DNA from: Mycolicibacterium hodleri
GTDB taxonomy: Bacteria; Actinomycetota; Actinomycetes; Mycobacteriales; Mycobacteriaceae
Reading direction: 5' to 3'
DNA length: 64,000 bases
Assembly: GCF_006439015.1 (NCBI RefSeq)
Contig: NZ_RCZG01000004.1
Location: 62,001-126,000, forward strand
This document shows, one piece after another, positions 44,413 to 54,600 of the stretch; positions within the stretch are counted from its first letter, which is position 1, and the number at the start of each line of letters is the position of its first letter. The notes beneath the pieces are model-generated. The model was not told where the DNA came from and made no database searches. It worked only from the letters and a program-made list of their open reading frames with translations. The translations under genes were made by a program, and so were the position numbers.

Positions 44413-45441
44413 TCAGGTGTCCAGAACGGTCGCGCCGTCACGCCACGCGTCGAGGATGAGGTCGACGCGGTCGCGCACCCGGTGGCGGGCGTCGATTCGG
44501 TCGACGCCCGCCATCAGGAGGTCGTCGTAGTCGGTGTCGACGTGGCGAACGGAGGCGGAAACGGCAAGGCGAACGGCCTCCGGCTCGAGCGCGCGAGCGG
44601 CGGCCGTCCGTCCAACGCGCCCACTTCCACGCACGGCGGCGTGGTAGGAGATCGCGTCGGCGCGCACGGGTGGGCAGCCGGGGAACTGGTCGCGAATTGC
44701 GGTGGCGAACTGAACCTTGAACCTTTCGTCGACTGCAGCGCGGCGCACCTGGTCGCGACCGCGGCGTTCAGCGCGGCTATCGGCGTCGGTGAGGCACTGC
44801 TGGGCGGCTCGCTCGACCGCATCGTTCTCCACCAGAATGCCCTGGCGCTCATAGCGATTGCGCCTGGCACTCCAGCGAACGACCACGGCAGACAGTCGGC
44901 TGAGCTTCTTGGCCCGGCGGGTGAGGGCGGCATCGCCGGACGGTAGAAAGACCAGATGGCCCAGGTCGGCGCAGTCGAGGCAGAGCGTGCCGGCGTCCGT
45001 CTTGACGAGTAGGTCGTCGCCGGTATCACCGCAGGAAGTACACGTCCAGGCGTGGTGGGCCGAAAGGACGGTGAGCTCGGCGGGACGCGAGGGGGGTGGC
45101 TGGGGTGCAGGGCTATCGGCCACCGCCCAGCGGATGCGAAACGAACCCTCGGTCGCGGGATCGCCGCCAGCGGTAAACCGTAACTCGCGGTACTCGGTTG
45201 GCCATTGCCGGAGACCGCGGCCCTGGGCCCAGTCTTTCAGCGCATCCAAAGCGAAGGCGGTCTTCATCTCGTCCACGCCAACGCAAAGGTCAAGTGAACT
45301 GATGCGGCCCTTCATCCAACGGTCGACGTTGGACTCCGCGAGCCAGCCCAGGCCGATCAGGACGTCGACGGGCGTGACGAACTGCCGCTCGGCCAATAGG
45401 GCCTCGGCGATTCGACTGACGCGGGTCTCGATTCCTGCCAT
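44413..45441 (-). CDS. DUF2293-domain protein with zinc ribbon
   Basis: 342 residues. N-terminal ~80 residues are helical (FVTPVDVLIGLGWLAESNVD). A zinc ribbon follows at about 128-156 (CTSCGDTG ... CLDCADLGH). A basic coiled region leads to C-terminal DUF2293 (about 235-330: VQFATAIRDQFPGCPPVRAD; SASVRHVDTDYDDLLMAGVD), a small helical domain often found beside DNA-repair genes. Probably nucleic-acid binding; the partner is unknown. Convergent with the zinc-ribbon gene. Confidence 0.72.
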   Translation of the reverse strand: MAGIETRVSRIAEALLAERQFVTPVDVLIGLGWLAESNVDRWMKGRISSLDLCVGVDEMKTAFALDALKDWAQGRGLRQWPTEYRELRFTAGGDPATEGSFRIRWAVADSPAPQPPPSRPAELTVLSAHHAWTCTSCGDTGDDLLVKTDAGTLCLDCADLGHLVFLPSGDAALTRRAKKLSRLSAVVVRWSARRNRYERQGILVENDAVERAAQQCLTDADSRAERRGRDQVRRAAVDERFKVQFATAIRDQFPGCPPVRADAISYHAAVRGSGRVGRTAAARALEPEAVRLAVSASVRHVDTDYDDLLMAGVDRIDARHRVRDRVDLILDAWRDGATVLDT

Positions 45442-45578
45442 GTCGTGTTCGAGGATACTTCCGCGGTACGACGTTGCGTCTGGATTCGCAGTGCACGGGA
45501 ACGAGGCCGAATCATCCAGCGGCCGTGGCTGATATCACTCTAGCCGCCGTGTCACAGCCCGTCCGTAATGTCCGGTCC

Positions 45579-46727
45579 ATGAATGATGCACGCAGGCGCC
45601 GCAGCGCCAAGCAAGCTCGCCGAGATGCTCGGCGCGCACGCAAACGCCAATCAATCACGGCCAACGACGACAGCTTGATCGCGACGATTCGCCACACGTT
45701 GGCCGATCACCCCATCAAGATTCTTCGCATGGCCAGCTACGTCATCAGCCGCTGCACGTCGGATGACGCGGGTCTCCTAGAGCTCATGATCAACCATCTC
45801 GTCGACCGCCGATGCCGCGAGACGACCGCCCTTCTTGCCGTCTTCGCCGCCCTGCTCGTCGACGACGACGCGCTTCGGGAGCTGTGTCGCCAAGAGGTCT
45901 CGACGCGGCATGACCACCTTCCGAAGTGGATCCGCGGTCTGCCGCACGTCGCGGCGCCTCGGGCTGTGCGACGGGCGGACGTCCTCGGCGACGGCGATGA
46001 ACTGGCGATCGGTCTAGTGCTGGCGGACGCGAATGAGCTGACGCTGAGTGGCTACCTGGACCACACCATGCTGTCGATGGTCACGGCCGTCGAGGTGGTC
46101 GCGGATCCGCTGGACGAGGCACTTGATCGTGGACGGCAAAGGATCGACCCAGCAACGAAGTTCGTCGAAATGGATCCTGCCGATGCCCGAACGTGGATGG
46201 AGCGTGGTCTAGATCGGTCGGAGTGCATGCGGCGGTCGGACGAGTGGCGTCAAGCCCTGCCGCTGGTGAGGTGGATGATCGCTCAACTTCCGGGTGGTGG
46301 TGCACCGTACGAGATGCCCAACTGGGACGACGACGCCGTCTTCGAACTACTCGACGGGTTCTTGTCCTCCTCCGCGGGTGCGCCCTTCGCGGCCGTCGAC
46401 TATCGGGACTGCCTCCGGCAGCTGTGCGATTCGGGCAGCGGTGACCCGCGCCGGTGGAGCGCTTCGCGCATCTCGACAATTCTGCGACACCCGACGGCTT
46501 ACGTCGACGTCCCGCTCGAGATCGCGTTGGACGTTCCTGCCCTGCTGCGCGCCCACGTTCCATTCGCCCACGCGGACAGTGGGATTCGCCAGGATCTGAC
46601 GGACGAGGCGATCGCGACGATCGACGAGTTGGGCCTGCGATATCGGCGGCGGCTTCTCGACGACGCCTCCGACCACGACGGCATGTTGCCACCGCCATGG
46701 CAGAGCTATCCCGACCGGGTGTCCTAA
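45579..46727 (+). CDS. Unknown protein, basic N-terminus, helical
   Basis: 382 residues from ATG 45579; an in-frame upstream extension lacks a ribosome site. The first 28 residues are very basic (MNDARRRRSAKQARRDARRA), as in proteins that contact nucleic acid or ribosomes. The rest is helical, with no domain recognised. It is the last gene before the second VapBC pair. Confidence 0.6.
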   Translation: MNDARRRRSAKQARRDARRARKRQSITANDDSLIATIRHTLADHPIKILRMASYVISRCTSDDAGLLELMINHLVDRRCRETTALLAVFAALLVDDDALRELCRQEVSTRHDHLPKWIRGLPHVAAPRAVRRADVLGDGDELAIGLVLADANELTLSGYLDHTMLSMVTAVEVVADPLDEALDRGRQRIDPATKFVEMDPADARTWMERGLDRSECMRRSDEWRQALPLVRWMIAQLPGGGAPYEMPNWDDDAVFELLDGFLSSSAGAPFAAVDYRDCLRQLCDSGSGDPRRWSASRISTILRHPTAYVDVPLEIALDVPALLRAHVPFAHADSGIRQDLTDEAIATIDELGLRYRRRLLDDASDHDGMLPPPWQSYPDRVS

Positions 46728-46751
46728 GGTGCACCATGAGTGAACCCAAAA

Positions 46752-46794
46752 TGCTAGCAAAGTGCTAGCACTTCGTCTGCGCCGCGCTTACACT
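46752..46794 (+). promoter_or_regulatory. Promoter/operator of the second vapBC pair
   Basis: The palindrome TGCTAGCA occurs at 46752-46759 and 46763-46770, one helical turn apart. A -10 TACACT at 46789-46794 would start transcription at about the A of ATG 46801, so the mRNA may be leaderless. The palindromes would cover the -35 region and suit autorepression by VapB. Confidence 0.65.
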
Positions 46795-46800
46795 CACAGC

Positions 46801-47016
46801 ATGCGCACCTTGCACCTTCGAAACGTGCCCGACGAGGTGATGGAAAGACTCGAGCGTCTGGCACGTGCCGCCAGCACGTCGGTCACCGCGGTGGCGATCC
46901 GCGAACTGGATGCGGCGACACGTCGGGTGGACAACGCGGCATTGATGGCGACGCTGCCGGATCTGGCAATTCCCACCGAGGCCATCGTCGGGTCTGTCGA
47001 CGCCGATCGCAGATGA
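46801..47016 (+). CDS. VapB-type antitoxin (FitA-like ribbon-helix-helix)
   Basis: 71 residues from ATG 46801. [20 protein letters not shown] is the FitA-like ribbon-helix-helix start. The C-terminus ([20 protein letters not shown]) would fit into the toxin. No ribosome site precedes the ATG, in line with a leaderless mRNA. Overlaps VapC by 4 bp. Confidence 0.9.
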   Translation: MRTLHLRNVPDEVMERLERLARAASTSVTAVAIRELDAATRRVDNAALMATLPDLAIPTEAIVGSVDADRR

Positions 47017-47396
47017 TTGTCCTCGACGCTTCTGCGGCGGTGTCGGCGCTCCTCAACGGCGGACAGGCCCGGCGTTACGTTGTCGACGAGTCCATCCACG
47101 CACCACATTTGGTGGACGTCGAGGTACTCAGCGCGCTGCGTCGCCAGGTGAATGCCGGGCGTCTGACAGCGGATCAGGCGGAGCGCGCGCTGACGGCGTG
47201 GAAGCGCATCGGGCTGATCCGATATGCGGCCACACCGCTGGTGGAACGCGTGTGGGAACTTCGAGACTCTGTGACCGCCTACGACGCCGTGTACGTGGCG
47301 CTGGCCGAAAACCTGGGGTGCGCCTTGGTGACCGCGGACGCGCGCTTGGCTACTGGCCATGGGCCTCGTTGCGCCGTAGCTGTCGTGCCGAATTGA
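47013..47396 (+). CDS. VapC-family PIN-domain toxin
   Basis: 127 residues. [16 protein letters not shown] has the first PIN Asp, [20 protein letters not shown] the middle and late acids (TADARLA). Intact PIN ribonuclease of a VapBC pair with the antitoxin directly upstream. It differs clearly from the VapC at 1715-2152, so the two are not a recent duplication. Confidence 0.92.
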   Translation: MIVLDASAAVSALLNGGQARRYVVDESIHAPHLVDVEVLSALRRQVNAGRLTADQAERALTAWKRIGLIRYAATPLVERVWELRDSVTAYDAVYVALAENLGCALVTADARLATGHGPRCAVAVVPN

Positions 47397-47625
47397 CCGG
47401 GCCGCATGAACACTGGACGTCTAGGTCACCGCCCGCAATTGCCTGGTGATCCGCTTCATCAGCTGGTCATCAAAGCTCATGTGTAGCGAAATAGGTTCGG
47501 CCCCAACGGTTCCTCGACTGTGGCACATCTGCCGGGCCGCTGGCGGAAGATCCTCCGCTCGACCGTGAGCGTCGCTTGGCCATCATGGCCGAACCGTAGC
47601 GGGCCCTACCGACACGTTCTCGCCG

Positions 47626-48591
47626 TCAATTCATCACGTTGACGTAGTGGTCGTCCCGAATCTCACGCTCGCCGTCCCAGCGGTAGGCAGCCAGCATGCC
47701 GGACTTGATGGCGCTGAAGTCCACGCACGCCGTGCGACGGGAGAAGTCGACGCCAGCTTGCGGGCGCCCGCTGCGCCAATAGTGCCCATAGAAGACCGGG
47801 ACCTCGCCGCGATAGGAGAACGACCGCTCCGACTCGGCGACCTCGACGTCGGGAAGCGTTGGGTAGCGTTCGCCGTCAGCCGTCTCGAAGTTTCCGTCCA
47901 TGACGGCCAGCTCTCGAAGCGTCGTCGCGTCGTCCTTCCACCACGCGACACGTGCTTTCGTCCGGGCGTGGCCGTCCTTGTCGTAGTAGGGCGGCATCCC
48001 ATGAGTCCCGAGTTCGATCTCCGGACCCTTCAGCAGCACCTCGATCGCCTCGTACAACGGGTCGCCCTTCGTCGTCGCGCGGATGAACTGCTCCCGCGAC
48101 GAGAACCGATCCGAACCCAGCGCGGCCCTGACCTCGCGCATCGACGGTTCGTGCCAACAGGCGTGGATGACCCGGATGCCACCGAGGTCCAGCCACAGCG
48201 GAAACGACATGAACCAGTCGAGGTAGTCGGTGCGGGCATCGGCGTCCACCTGCTCGAGAAATGCCTTGTGCTGCTTGCTGTTCTTCTCAGTGCGCGGTCG
48301 GAGGAACACGCCGCTGCGGTCGGGATGCGGTGTGTCGTAGGCGATCGCGTTGAATTCGTGGTTGCCCATCACGATCTGAGCGCTGCCGCCGTCGGTCATG
48401 CGCTTGACGATCTGCAGGACGTCCACGTGTTCGGCGCCCCGGTCGACCAGGTCGCCGACGAAGATCGCTTGGCGGTCCGGATACTCGTACGCACCCGACG
48501 AGGCGTTCACGCGATAGCCGAGGACGTCCAGCAGCTCCTTCAGAGCCGTCGCACATCCATGGACATCACCGATGATGTCGTATCCACCCAT
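47626..48591 (-). CDS. PrpE-like metallophosphoesterase
   Basis: 321 residues. Calcineurin-type motifs: DIIGDVHGCA at 5-14, IFVGDLVDRGAEH at about 43-55, VMGNHEFNAIAYD at about 75-87, and later histidines (VIHACWHEP; VFYGHYW). The layout matches PrpE/ApaH-like Ser/Thr phosphatases or diadenosine tetraphosphatases. Longer than ApaH, with an extra C-terminal part. Two metal ions in the cytoplasm are expected. Monocistronic. Confidence 0.88.
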   Translation of the reverse strand: MGGYDIIGDVHGCATALKELLDVLGYRVNASSGAYEYPDRQAIFVGDLVDRGAEHVDVLQIVKRMTDGGSAQIVMGNHEFNAIAYDTPHPDRSGVFLRPRTEKNSKQHKAFLEQVDADARTDYLDWFMSFPLWLDLGGIRVIHACWHEPSMREVRAALGSDRFSSREQFIRATTKGDPLYEAIEVLLKGPEIELGTHGMPPYYDKDGHARTKARVAWWKDDATTLRELAVMDGNFETADGERYPTLPDVEVAESERSFSYRGEVPVFYGHYWRSGRPQAGVDFSRRTACVDFSAIKSGMLAAYRWDGEREIRDDHYVNVMN

Positions 48592-48931
48592 TTGTCGTCC
48601 TCCTTCAGGACTCGACTAAATCGAGATTCGGTGGCGCTCTTCGCGCGGCGGGTCGACTGCGACCCGCTGGCCAATCGGGATGTACGAGGGTGGCAGTCCA
48701 CATGACGAAGGAGCCATCGACCCCGCTTCTGAGAGGTGAGCCTCGCGATTCGCTGCCACCTTAGAACCTGGTGGCCACTGCCTCAACTCGACTGTAGCGC
48801 GGACCTCTGACATTGAGCCGTGCCTCGAACCGTGTCCGAAACGCCTCCGAGCCGTCGTGCCCTGCACACGACAAGTGAAGTCAACCCACCTAGTCGACTT
48901 CACTTACGCATGTAAGTGAAGTTAAGCTCAG
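48592..48931. other. Intergenic region between phosphatase and Fic gene
   Basis: 340 bases. It holds the divergent promoters and, at its right side, the operator repeats for the Fic gene (listed separately). No gene is evident. Confidence 0.5.
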
Positions 48932-48945
48932 GTGGTGGCTTCACT
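48872..48945 (+). promoter_or_regulatory. Multi-half-site operator before the Fic gene
   Basis: A perfect 11-bp inverted repeat, acttcacttac-gcat-gtaagtgaagt, lies at 48896-48921. The same half-site occurs again at 48872-48880 (aagtgaagt) and 48938-48945 (cttcactt), the last inside the first codons of the Fic gene. Equal-orientation copies are 41-42 bp apart, about four helical turns. Probable repressor array. The winged helix of the Fic protein is the nearest candidate binder. Confidence 0.6.
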
Positions 48946-50107
48946 TCCCCGCGTTACCTACGACAGTGTTCGTTGGGAACCGCAGGGGAGGCGATACGCG
49001 AGCGAGGCGTCGCCCAAGTACGGGACCTATCACCCCGCCGTGGCGGCCAGGATCGCCGACTTGGCTTTGGATTTGCCGTCGTCCGTACTCGCAGACGCCG
49101 AGTCCGCCAGCTACGAGATCACACGTTTCGACGCCGAACTCGGAGCCGAGACCGCGCCGTTTGCCACTGTGTTGCTGCGGTCGGAGTCCGCCGCAAGCTC
49201 GCAGATCGAAAACTTGACGGCATCAGCCCGCGCGATCGCCGAGGCCGAGCTGCCCGGCGGCAAGGCCAAGCGCAACGCCGAGATGATCGTCGCCAACACC
49301 GCTGCGATGCAGGCAGCAGTCGCCCTGTCGGACACCATTGACTCCGACGCCATCCTCGCGATGCACCGCGCGTTGATGGTCAACGAGCCACGCCATACGC
49401 CCGGCGAATTTCGCACCGAGCCAGTGTGGATCGGCGGTGGCTCCACCCCAGTTGGCGCGACATTCGTCGGCCCGCCTCACGAGGTGCTCCCCGGCGCGAT
49501 TGGCGACCTGATCGACTTCGCGCGGCGCACCGACGTTCCCACCCTGCCGCAGATCGCGGTGGGCCACGCGCAGTTCGAGACCATTCACCCCTTCACCGAC
49601 GGCAACGGCCGCACGGGCCGCGCATTGGTACAAGCCATGCTGCGGAACAAGGGCCTGACGCGTCAGGTGACGGTGCCGCTCTCGGCTGGGCTGCTGGCCG
49701 ACACGGGCGCATACTTCGCTGCGTTGACCAGCTATCGCGACGGTGACGCCGCGCCAATTGTCGAGCGTTTCTCGCAGGCCACCGTCATGGCCATCGCGAA
49801 CGGGCGTCAACTGGTCGCCGATCTTCGCGATATCCGGGATACCTGGAAGGACGTGATCACCGCGCGGTCCGATTCGGCGGTGTGGAGGGTCGCCGATCTG
49901 TTGACACGACGTCCGGTCGTCAACGCTGTACTGCTGGCGCAGGAGCTGGGCATCGAGTCCACCAATGCGCACCGCTACCTCAATCCGCTCACCGACGCCG
50001 GAGTCCTCGTCGAGACAACCAATGGACCCCGCAACCGAGTGTGGCGTTCTCCTGAAGTTCTCGCAGCCCTCGACGCTTTCGCCGAACGTGCCGGGCGGCG
50101 AGGCTGA
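48932..50107 (+). CDS. Fic-family adenylyltransferase-like protein with winged helix
   Basis: 391 residues from a GTG (two adjacent GTGs at 48932 and 48935). An N-terminal Fic_N part holds the inhibitory motif SSQIEN (about 90-95; S/T-x3-E-N/G), so this is a class II Fic protein. Fic core motif HPFTDGNGRTGR near 220 is fully conserved. A winged helix follows at about 315-380 (VVNAVLLAQELGIESTNAHR; LTDAGVLVETTNG). The family transfers AMP or similar groups to protein hydroxyls; the target is unknown. It may control its own operator. Confidence 0.92.
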   Translation: MVASLPRVTYDSVRWEPQGRRYASEASPKYGTYHPAVAARIADLALDLPSSVLADAESASYEITRFDAELGAETAPFATVLLRSESAASSQIENLTASARAIAEAELPGGKAKRNAEMIVANTAAMQAAVALSDTIDSDAILAMHRALMVNEPRHTPGEFRTEPVWIGGGSTPVGATFVGPPHEVLPGAIGDLIDFARRTDVPTLPQIAVGHAQFETIHPFTDGNGRTGRALVQAMLRNKGLTRQVTVPLSAGLLADTGAYFAALTSYRDGDAAPIVERFSQATVMAIANGRQLVADLRDIRDTWKDVITARSDSAVWRVADLLTRRPVVNAVLLAQELGIESTNAHRYLNPLTDAGVLVETTNGPRNRVWRSPEVLAALDAFAERAGRRG

Positions 50108-50120
50108 GGGCGGCCCAACG

Positions 50121-51635
50121 TCACGCGTTGGTGGCGGGAACCTCGTCGAGCACGTCGAAGCGAAGTCCCGATACGGGAGGGCCGAGTAGCGGCAACCGCC
50201 GACGCTGCGCCCATAGCACGGGCAGGCCGTCGGTGCGGCGCCCCAGCATCCAGCGGCGCTCGAGGCGCAGGCCAGTGGTGGGGATGGTGGCCGGTTCGAT
50301 CTGATGCACGGGGCCGGCGGCGGGCGCGTTGGCGTCGTAGAGCAACGACGTGACCGGCGCCGGCTGGGGGACCGGCGGACGGGCTTGCAGGTCGGCAAGG
50401 CGGCCTTGGACGAAGCGCCGCCTGCCGTCGACCTCGTGGATCTCGTACGGGTGCCAATCCGGTGGCAGCACGGTGCTCGGGTGGTACTCGTAGGAGACCG
50501 CCTCGGTGGCGAGCACCTGGCCGGTCGGCGTGGGGGGCACGAAATCGGACACCGGTGGCGCCAGCTCGTGGCCGTCGGCGCGACGTTCCACCGCCCACAG
50601 CAGGTTGGCGTCCTCGTCGACCCCCAGGATGACTTCGTCGGTCGCGGCGCTGCTGAGCGGCGTCACGGCCGTGGGCCAGACGACCAGTGAGGTGGGATCG
50701 AGACCGCTCACCTTGAACAACGTCCACGTCTCGGGCGTCACCAACGTGGTGTCGTCGTCGAAGGAGTCGCGCACGGTCACCTCCCGCAACGTCACCACCG
50801 AGCCCACCGTCGTGTCGATCGGGAAGGTGAACCAGTCGTCGGCGTGGGAGACCAGTAGGTCGATGAGCAGCATCGTCGCCAGGTGCCCGCGGTCGGGCGG
50901 GAAGCCGCCGATGTCGACGTGGGCGTTCTCGATCTGCCACCAGCGCGGGTGCGGTGCGGCCGGAAAGCGCAGGCGCGCAGGCACGACGGAGACGGCGGCG
51001 GGCGGCTGCTGAGGTGCAGGCATCACGTCGTTCGCCGACACCGAGTACCAGTCGACGTCACCACCGTCGTGGCGGGGCAACGAGAGTTCGACGCCGGCAC
51101 TGGTGAACGTGGCGGTGTGGACCAACTCCGCCGAGTCCCAAAGATCGGCCGGTTCGACGGCCGGGACGCCGTCGAACACCGACGCCGGCAGTCCGAGCTC
51201 GACCCGGCGGCGGTAGAGCGCCAGGCCGTCGAGGGTCACTCCATTGAAGCGATCATAGGGCGGCGCAAGGCCTTTCATCCGCAACGTGGCGTCGGCAGCC
51301 TGGGCCGCAGTGAGCGACGGCTCGCCCAGCGCGCCGATGCGGACCCGGCGGCCCGGCGTCCACCACTCCTCTGGTGAGGATTCGACGACGGCTTCGGCAG
51401 GCACGATCCGCGGATCCATGTCGGGGTCGTCGTCCAGCGGGTCGATGGGGTCGTGGGTGGCCACGAACGACACCCCGATGGGTGACGCGGCGTCTTCGCC
51501 CTGGTGCTCGGCCAGCTGCCACTGACGCGCCAGGAACCACATCGGATCGGCGACCTCGGCCCGGAAGCCGCGATCGAGGTCGGCCACGGGCCGGATCGGC
51601 TCGAGCCTGCGGGCGAGATGGAAGCGGACGCTCAT
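50121..51635 (-). CDS. Unknown protein, last gene of the giant-gene operon
   Basis: 504 residues from ATG 51635 (4-bp overlap with the upstream gene). It opens MSVRFHLARRLEPIRPVADL, then DPMWFLARQWQLAEHQGEDA, a block that also appears in large uncharacterised proteins of other bacteria, to my memory. The rest is beta-rich (VTLREVTVRDSFDDDTTLVT) with few cysteines. No signal peptide or membrane segment. Being last in the operon and much smaller than its partners, it could be a structural subunit or assembly factor. No function known. Confidence 0.65.
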   Translation of the reverse strand: MSVRFHLARRLEPIRPVADLDRGFRAEVADPMWFLARQWQLAEHQGEDAASPIGVSFVATHDPIDPLDDDPDMDPRIVPAEAVVESSPEEWWTPGRRVRIGALGEPSLTAAQAADATLRMKGLAPPYDRFNGVTLDGLALYRRRVELGLPASVFDGVPAVEPADLWDSAELVHTATFTSAGVELSLPRHDGGDVDWYSVSANDVMPAPQQPPAAVSVVPARLRFPAAPHPRWWQIENAHVDIGGFPPDRGHLATMLLIDLLVSHADDWFTFPIDTTVGSVVTLREVTVRDSFDDDTTLVTPETWTLFKVSGLDPTSLVVWPTAVTPLSSAATDEVILGVDEDANLLWAVERRADGHELAPPVSDFVPPTPTGQVLATEAVSYEYHPSTVLPPDWHPYEIHEVDGRRRFVQGRLADLQARPPVPQPAPVTSLLYDANAPAAGPVHQIEPATIPTTGLRLERRWMLGRRTDGLPVLWAQRRRLPLLGPPVSGLRFDVLDEVPATNA

Positions 51636-54600
51636 GCCGGTTCCAGCCGCACGGCGGTCGGCCCATCGGCCGGGAACAACGTCAACGGCTCCCCGCCGGC
51701 GTAGGCGTCGAGTTCCTCGGGGCTGGCGGCGCGGGCCCTGGCCGACTGCCGGGTCTCGGCGACGATGTCGACCAACGTCTCCGTGTCGAGAGGTGTGTTC
51801 ACGTCGGGCGGGACGGCGACCAGGATGGCCTGCGGTGCCCGTGCCCCCGGCGCATCGAAATGGAAGGCGGCCGCAGTGGTTTGGTCCGTCGCTGGCACCA
51901 CCTCGGTCCACTGGTCGAGCAGCCCGAACGCCACCAGCCGAGACGGGTGGGCGCCCGGGGTGAGCGTGCCGTCCGGTCCGAAGACGGCCAGCATGTACGT
52001 CGCGGGTGCAAGCCCCGATGGCAGCAGGGGCCCGGTGTCGAGCTGCCACGGATCGCCCAATCGGCTCGACCACGAGGACAGCTCCGCGGCGCCGTCGAGT
52101 CGCTGCCCGAGTTGGTGCGCTTCGAGTCGGGCGAGCGTAGGCCTAACGGTCGCAACGACTTCCAGCCAGTCTGGCTCGAGTGCCACACCGGCTTGAGGCG
52201 GTTCGGCGGACAGCGGCGTTGGCAGCCGATCGAGCCGCAGGCGGGACAGTATCGGGATGCGTCCCTCCGGCGACACCAGCTCGGCCATGGCGCGGGCGAG
52301 GGCGGCGACGGAGAGAGCGGCCGCGGCGGCCGGTGATGGCGCCGTATCGAGGCGCTCACCCAGCGCGGCCAGTGCGCGGGCCACGATGGTCGCGATTGGC
52401 GCGTCGTCGACGGTCAGCGGCGTGATGCCCCATTTCGCGGCGGTCAGGAGCGCGGCACGCTGGACGGGCTCGGTCGCGGTTCCTGCGGTCAGCAGCTCGG
52501 CCTGGAGCAGGATCGCCACCGAGTGGACGGCGGCGTACCGCGCGGCGAGGTCGGCCTGGACGGGGGCGTCGGCCGGTGCCGTACCGTCCACCGTCAGGTG
52601 GGCAGGCGTCGCCGGCTGGTTGCCGAGGATGTCCGACAACCGTCGTGCCTCGCGATGTGCTGGGAGCACGCGCATTTCGACGTCATCACCCGGCAGCCGG
52701 GCGAGCACGAAGGCCGCCAGGTCGTCACCCGACAGCGACAGCGTGTCGATGGGTTGCAGGCCCAGGTCGGAAAGGCGCACGGTGCCAACGGCATTCCCGT
52801 CCTCGTCGAGGACGGTCCAGGTCCACGCCGCGCTGGTGGCAGCGCCGGTCAGGGAGACGATGAGGGCCGCGGCCGCCGGTTCGGCGACGGCGCCGGGGCT
52901 GGTGTGGGCATCCAGCACGGTGGGCGCGACCCCGGCGGGCAGCGCCATCACGACGGTGCTGGTGGCCGACCGGCCGCCCCGCTGTGTGCCGATGACGTCC
53001 AGGGACGGGGGCGCGCTGAGCCCGGCGGCCGCTTCCATCGCCGCTCCGGCCAGGGCGGTGCGACCGGACACGACGTCGAACACGCCGTCGGCGATGAGCA
53101 GATCGGCATAGGTGTCGACGGCGCGCGCCAGGGGTGCGAGCGCGGCGAGCTGCGCACTGGTGAGCACCAGGCTGGCGGGATTCGAGAGGTAACGGGCCAG
53201 CACCGCCTGCCCGTCGCAGACGCGGCGGCCCGCGTGCTCGGTGCGGATGGGGAACTGTCGGCGCAGCGATTCCACCGACGCCCGCGTGGCGACCGCCCGT
53301 TCGACGGCCCTGCCGAGGACCTCGACGATCGGCGCGCCGATGCGTACCTCGGAGGCCAATTGGTCGGCCAGTCGGATGGCGTCGGAGTCGAGGTTCATGT
53401 GCCAGCGGTTGGCTTCGGCGTCATACAGCGACCGGTCCCGCAGGATCGCGGTGGTCAGCGCCTGCTCTTGGGAGGGCGCGTGGAAGAACTCGTCGGGCGG
53501 GCCGAGGACGGACCGCGGCCGCGGCGCGTCGACCCAGCCGTAGGCGCCGAGGCTGAAGCGCGGGGCCGGATTGCTCGCGCTGAGCGACTGCAGCCGCCGC
53601 CACGCGAGGCCGGTGATCCAGGGGTCGATGCGATGGCTGGCGGTGTCCAGTGTGGAGCGGAACACCCGCTCGAGGGTGTCGGGAGGCACGGAGGAGAGGA
53701 ACTTGACGGCGTCGCGACCGACCTCGTACAGCCTGCTCGGCGGATCGCCGTCGAGCAGGTTGTCGCTGTATTGCTGCCCCCAGCGCCCGATTTCGGTCTG
53801 CTGACTCACCGGGGCCTCGATGGGTTCTAGCAGCGGGCCCTGCTGGCCGTAGGCTCGGCGCGCCACCTCGGCGGCACTGAGCAGCAGCGAGTGCATCAGC
53901 AGTCGCACCAGCAGGCTGTTGGGCAGCGGGTTGAACAACTCCTTCCCGCGGGCGCCCGCGAAGATGTTGGGCGGCACGCTGACCAGCCGCGCGATGAGTT
54001 CCTCGAAGCCGAGGTTCGGCGGCAGGTTGTCCGGGACGACGAGCGGGATCGCAAGATCCTGCGGGTACCCCAAGGTGCCGTACCGCCGCACCGGAGGCTG
54101 GCCCGTCACGGCGAGCAGCGGGTCCGCCGTCTTGTCCCACCATTCCCGCAACACGGCGAACTGGATGCCGTCGCCGAACGCCCACGACAGCATGTGCAGC
54201 AACTCAAGCGGCAGGAACCAGCGCCACGCGTAACCCCGCGAATTCGGCACGCGGCCAAGCAGATCCAGCAGTCGGTCGGTATCGGCGCCGACGCTAGTGC
54301 CCGCCCCCTCTGCCGCGCCGGCCCACGCCGCACGAAGTTCGCCGGTCATCGTGGCGAGCCGCGCTTCCACGGGTGGATCGTCGGGCTCGGGCTGCCACCG
54401 TCCGAGCGAGGTCACCGGCAGGATGCCGTACGGCTGGTCGCCGACACGGACCGGCGGCACCGGACCTTCCGGCACCAGATTGTCGATCGCCCACAGGCCG
54501 ATCGCGAACGCGTCGTCGCTCAAACCCCAGACGTCCTTCAGCGAGTGCCCCCACAGCGCCGGCCAAAGGGCCGCCACCAGAGCCTGATTCACGGGACGGT

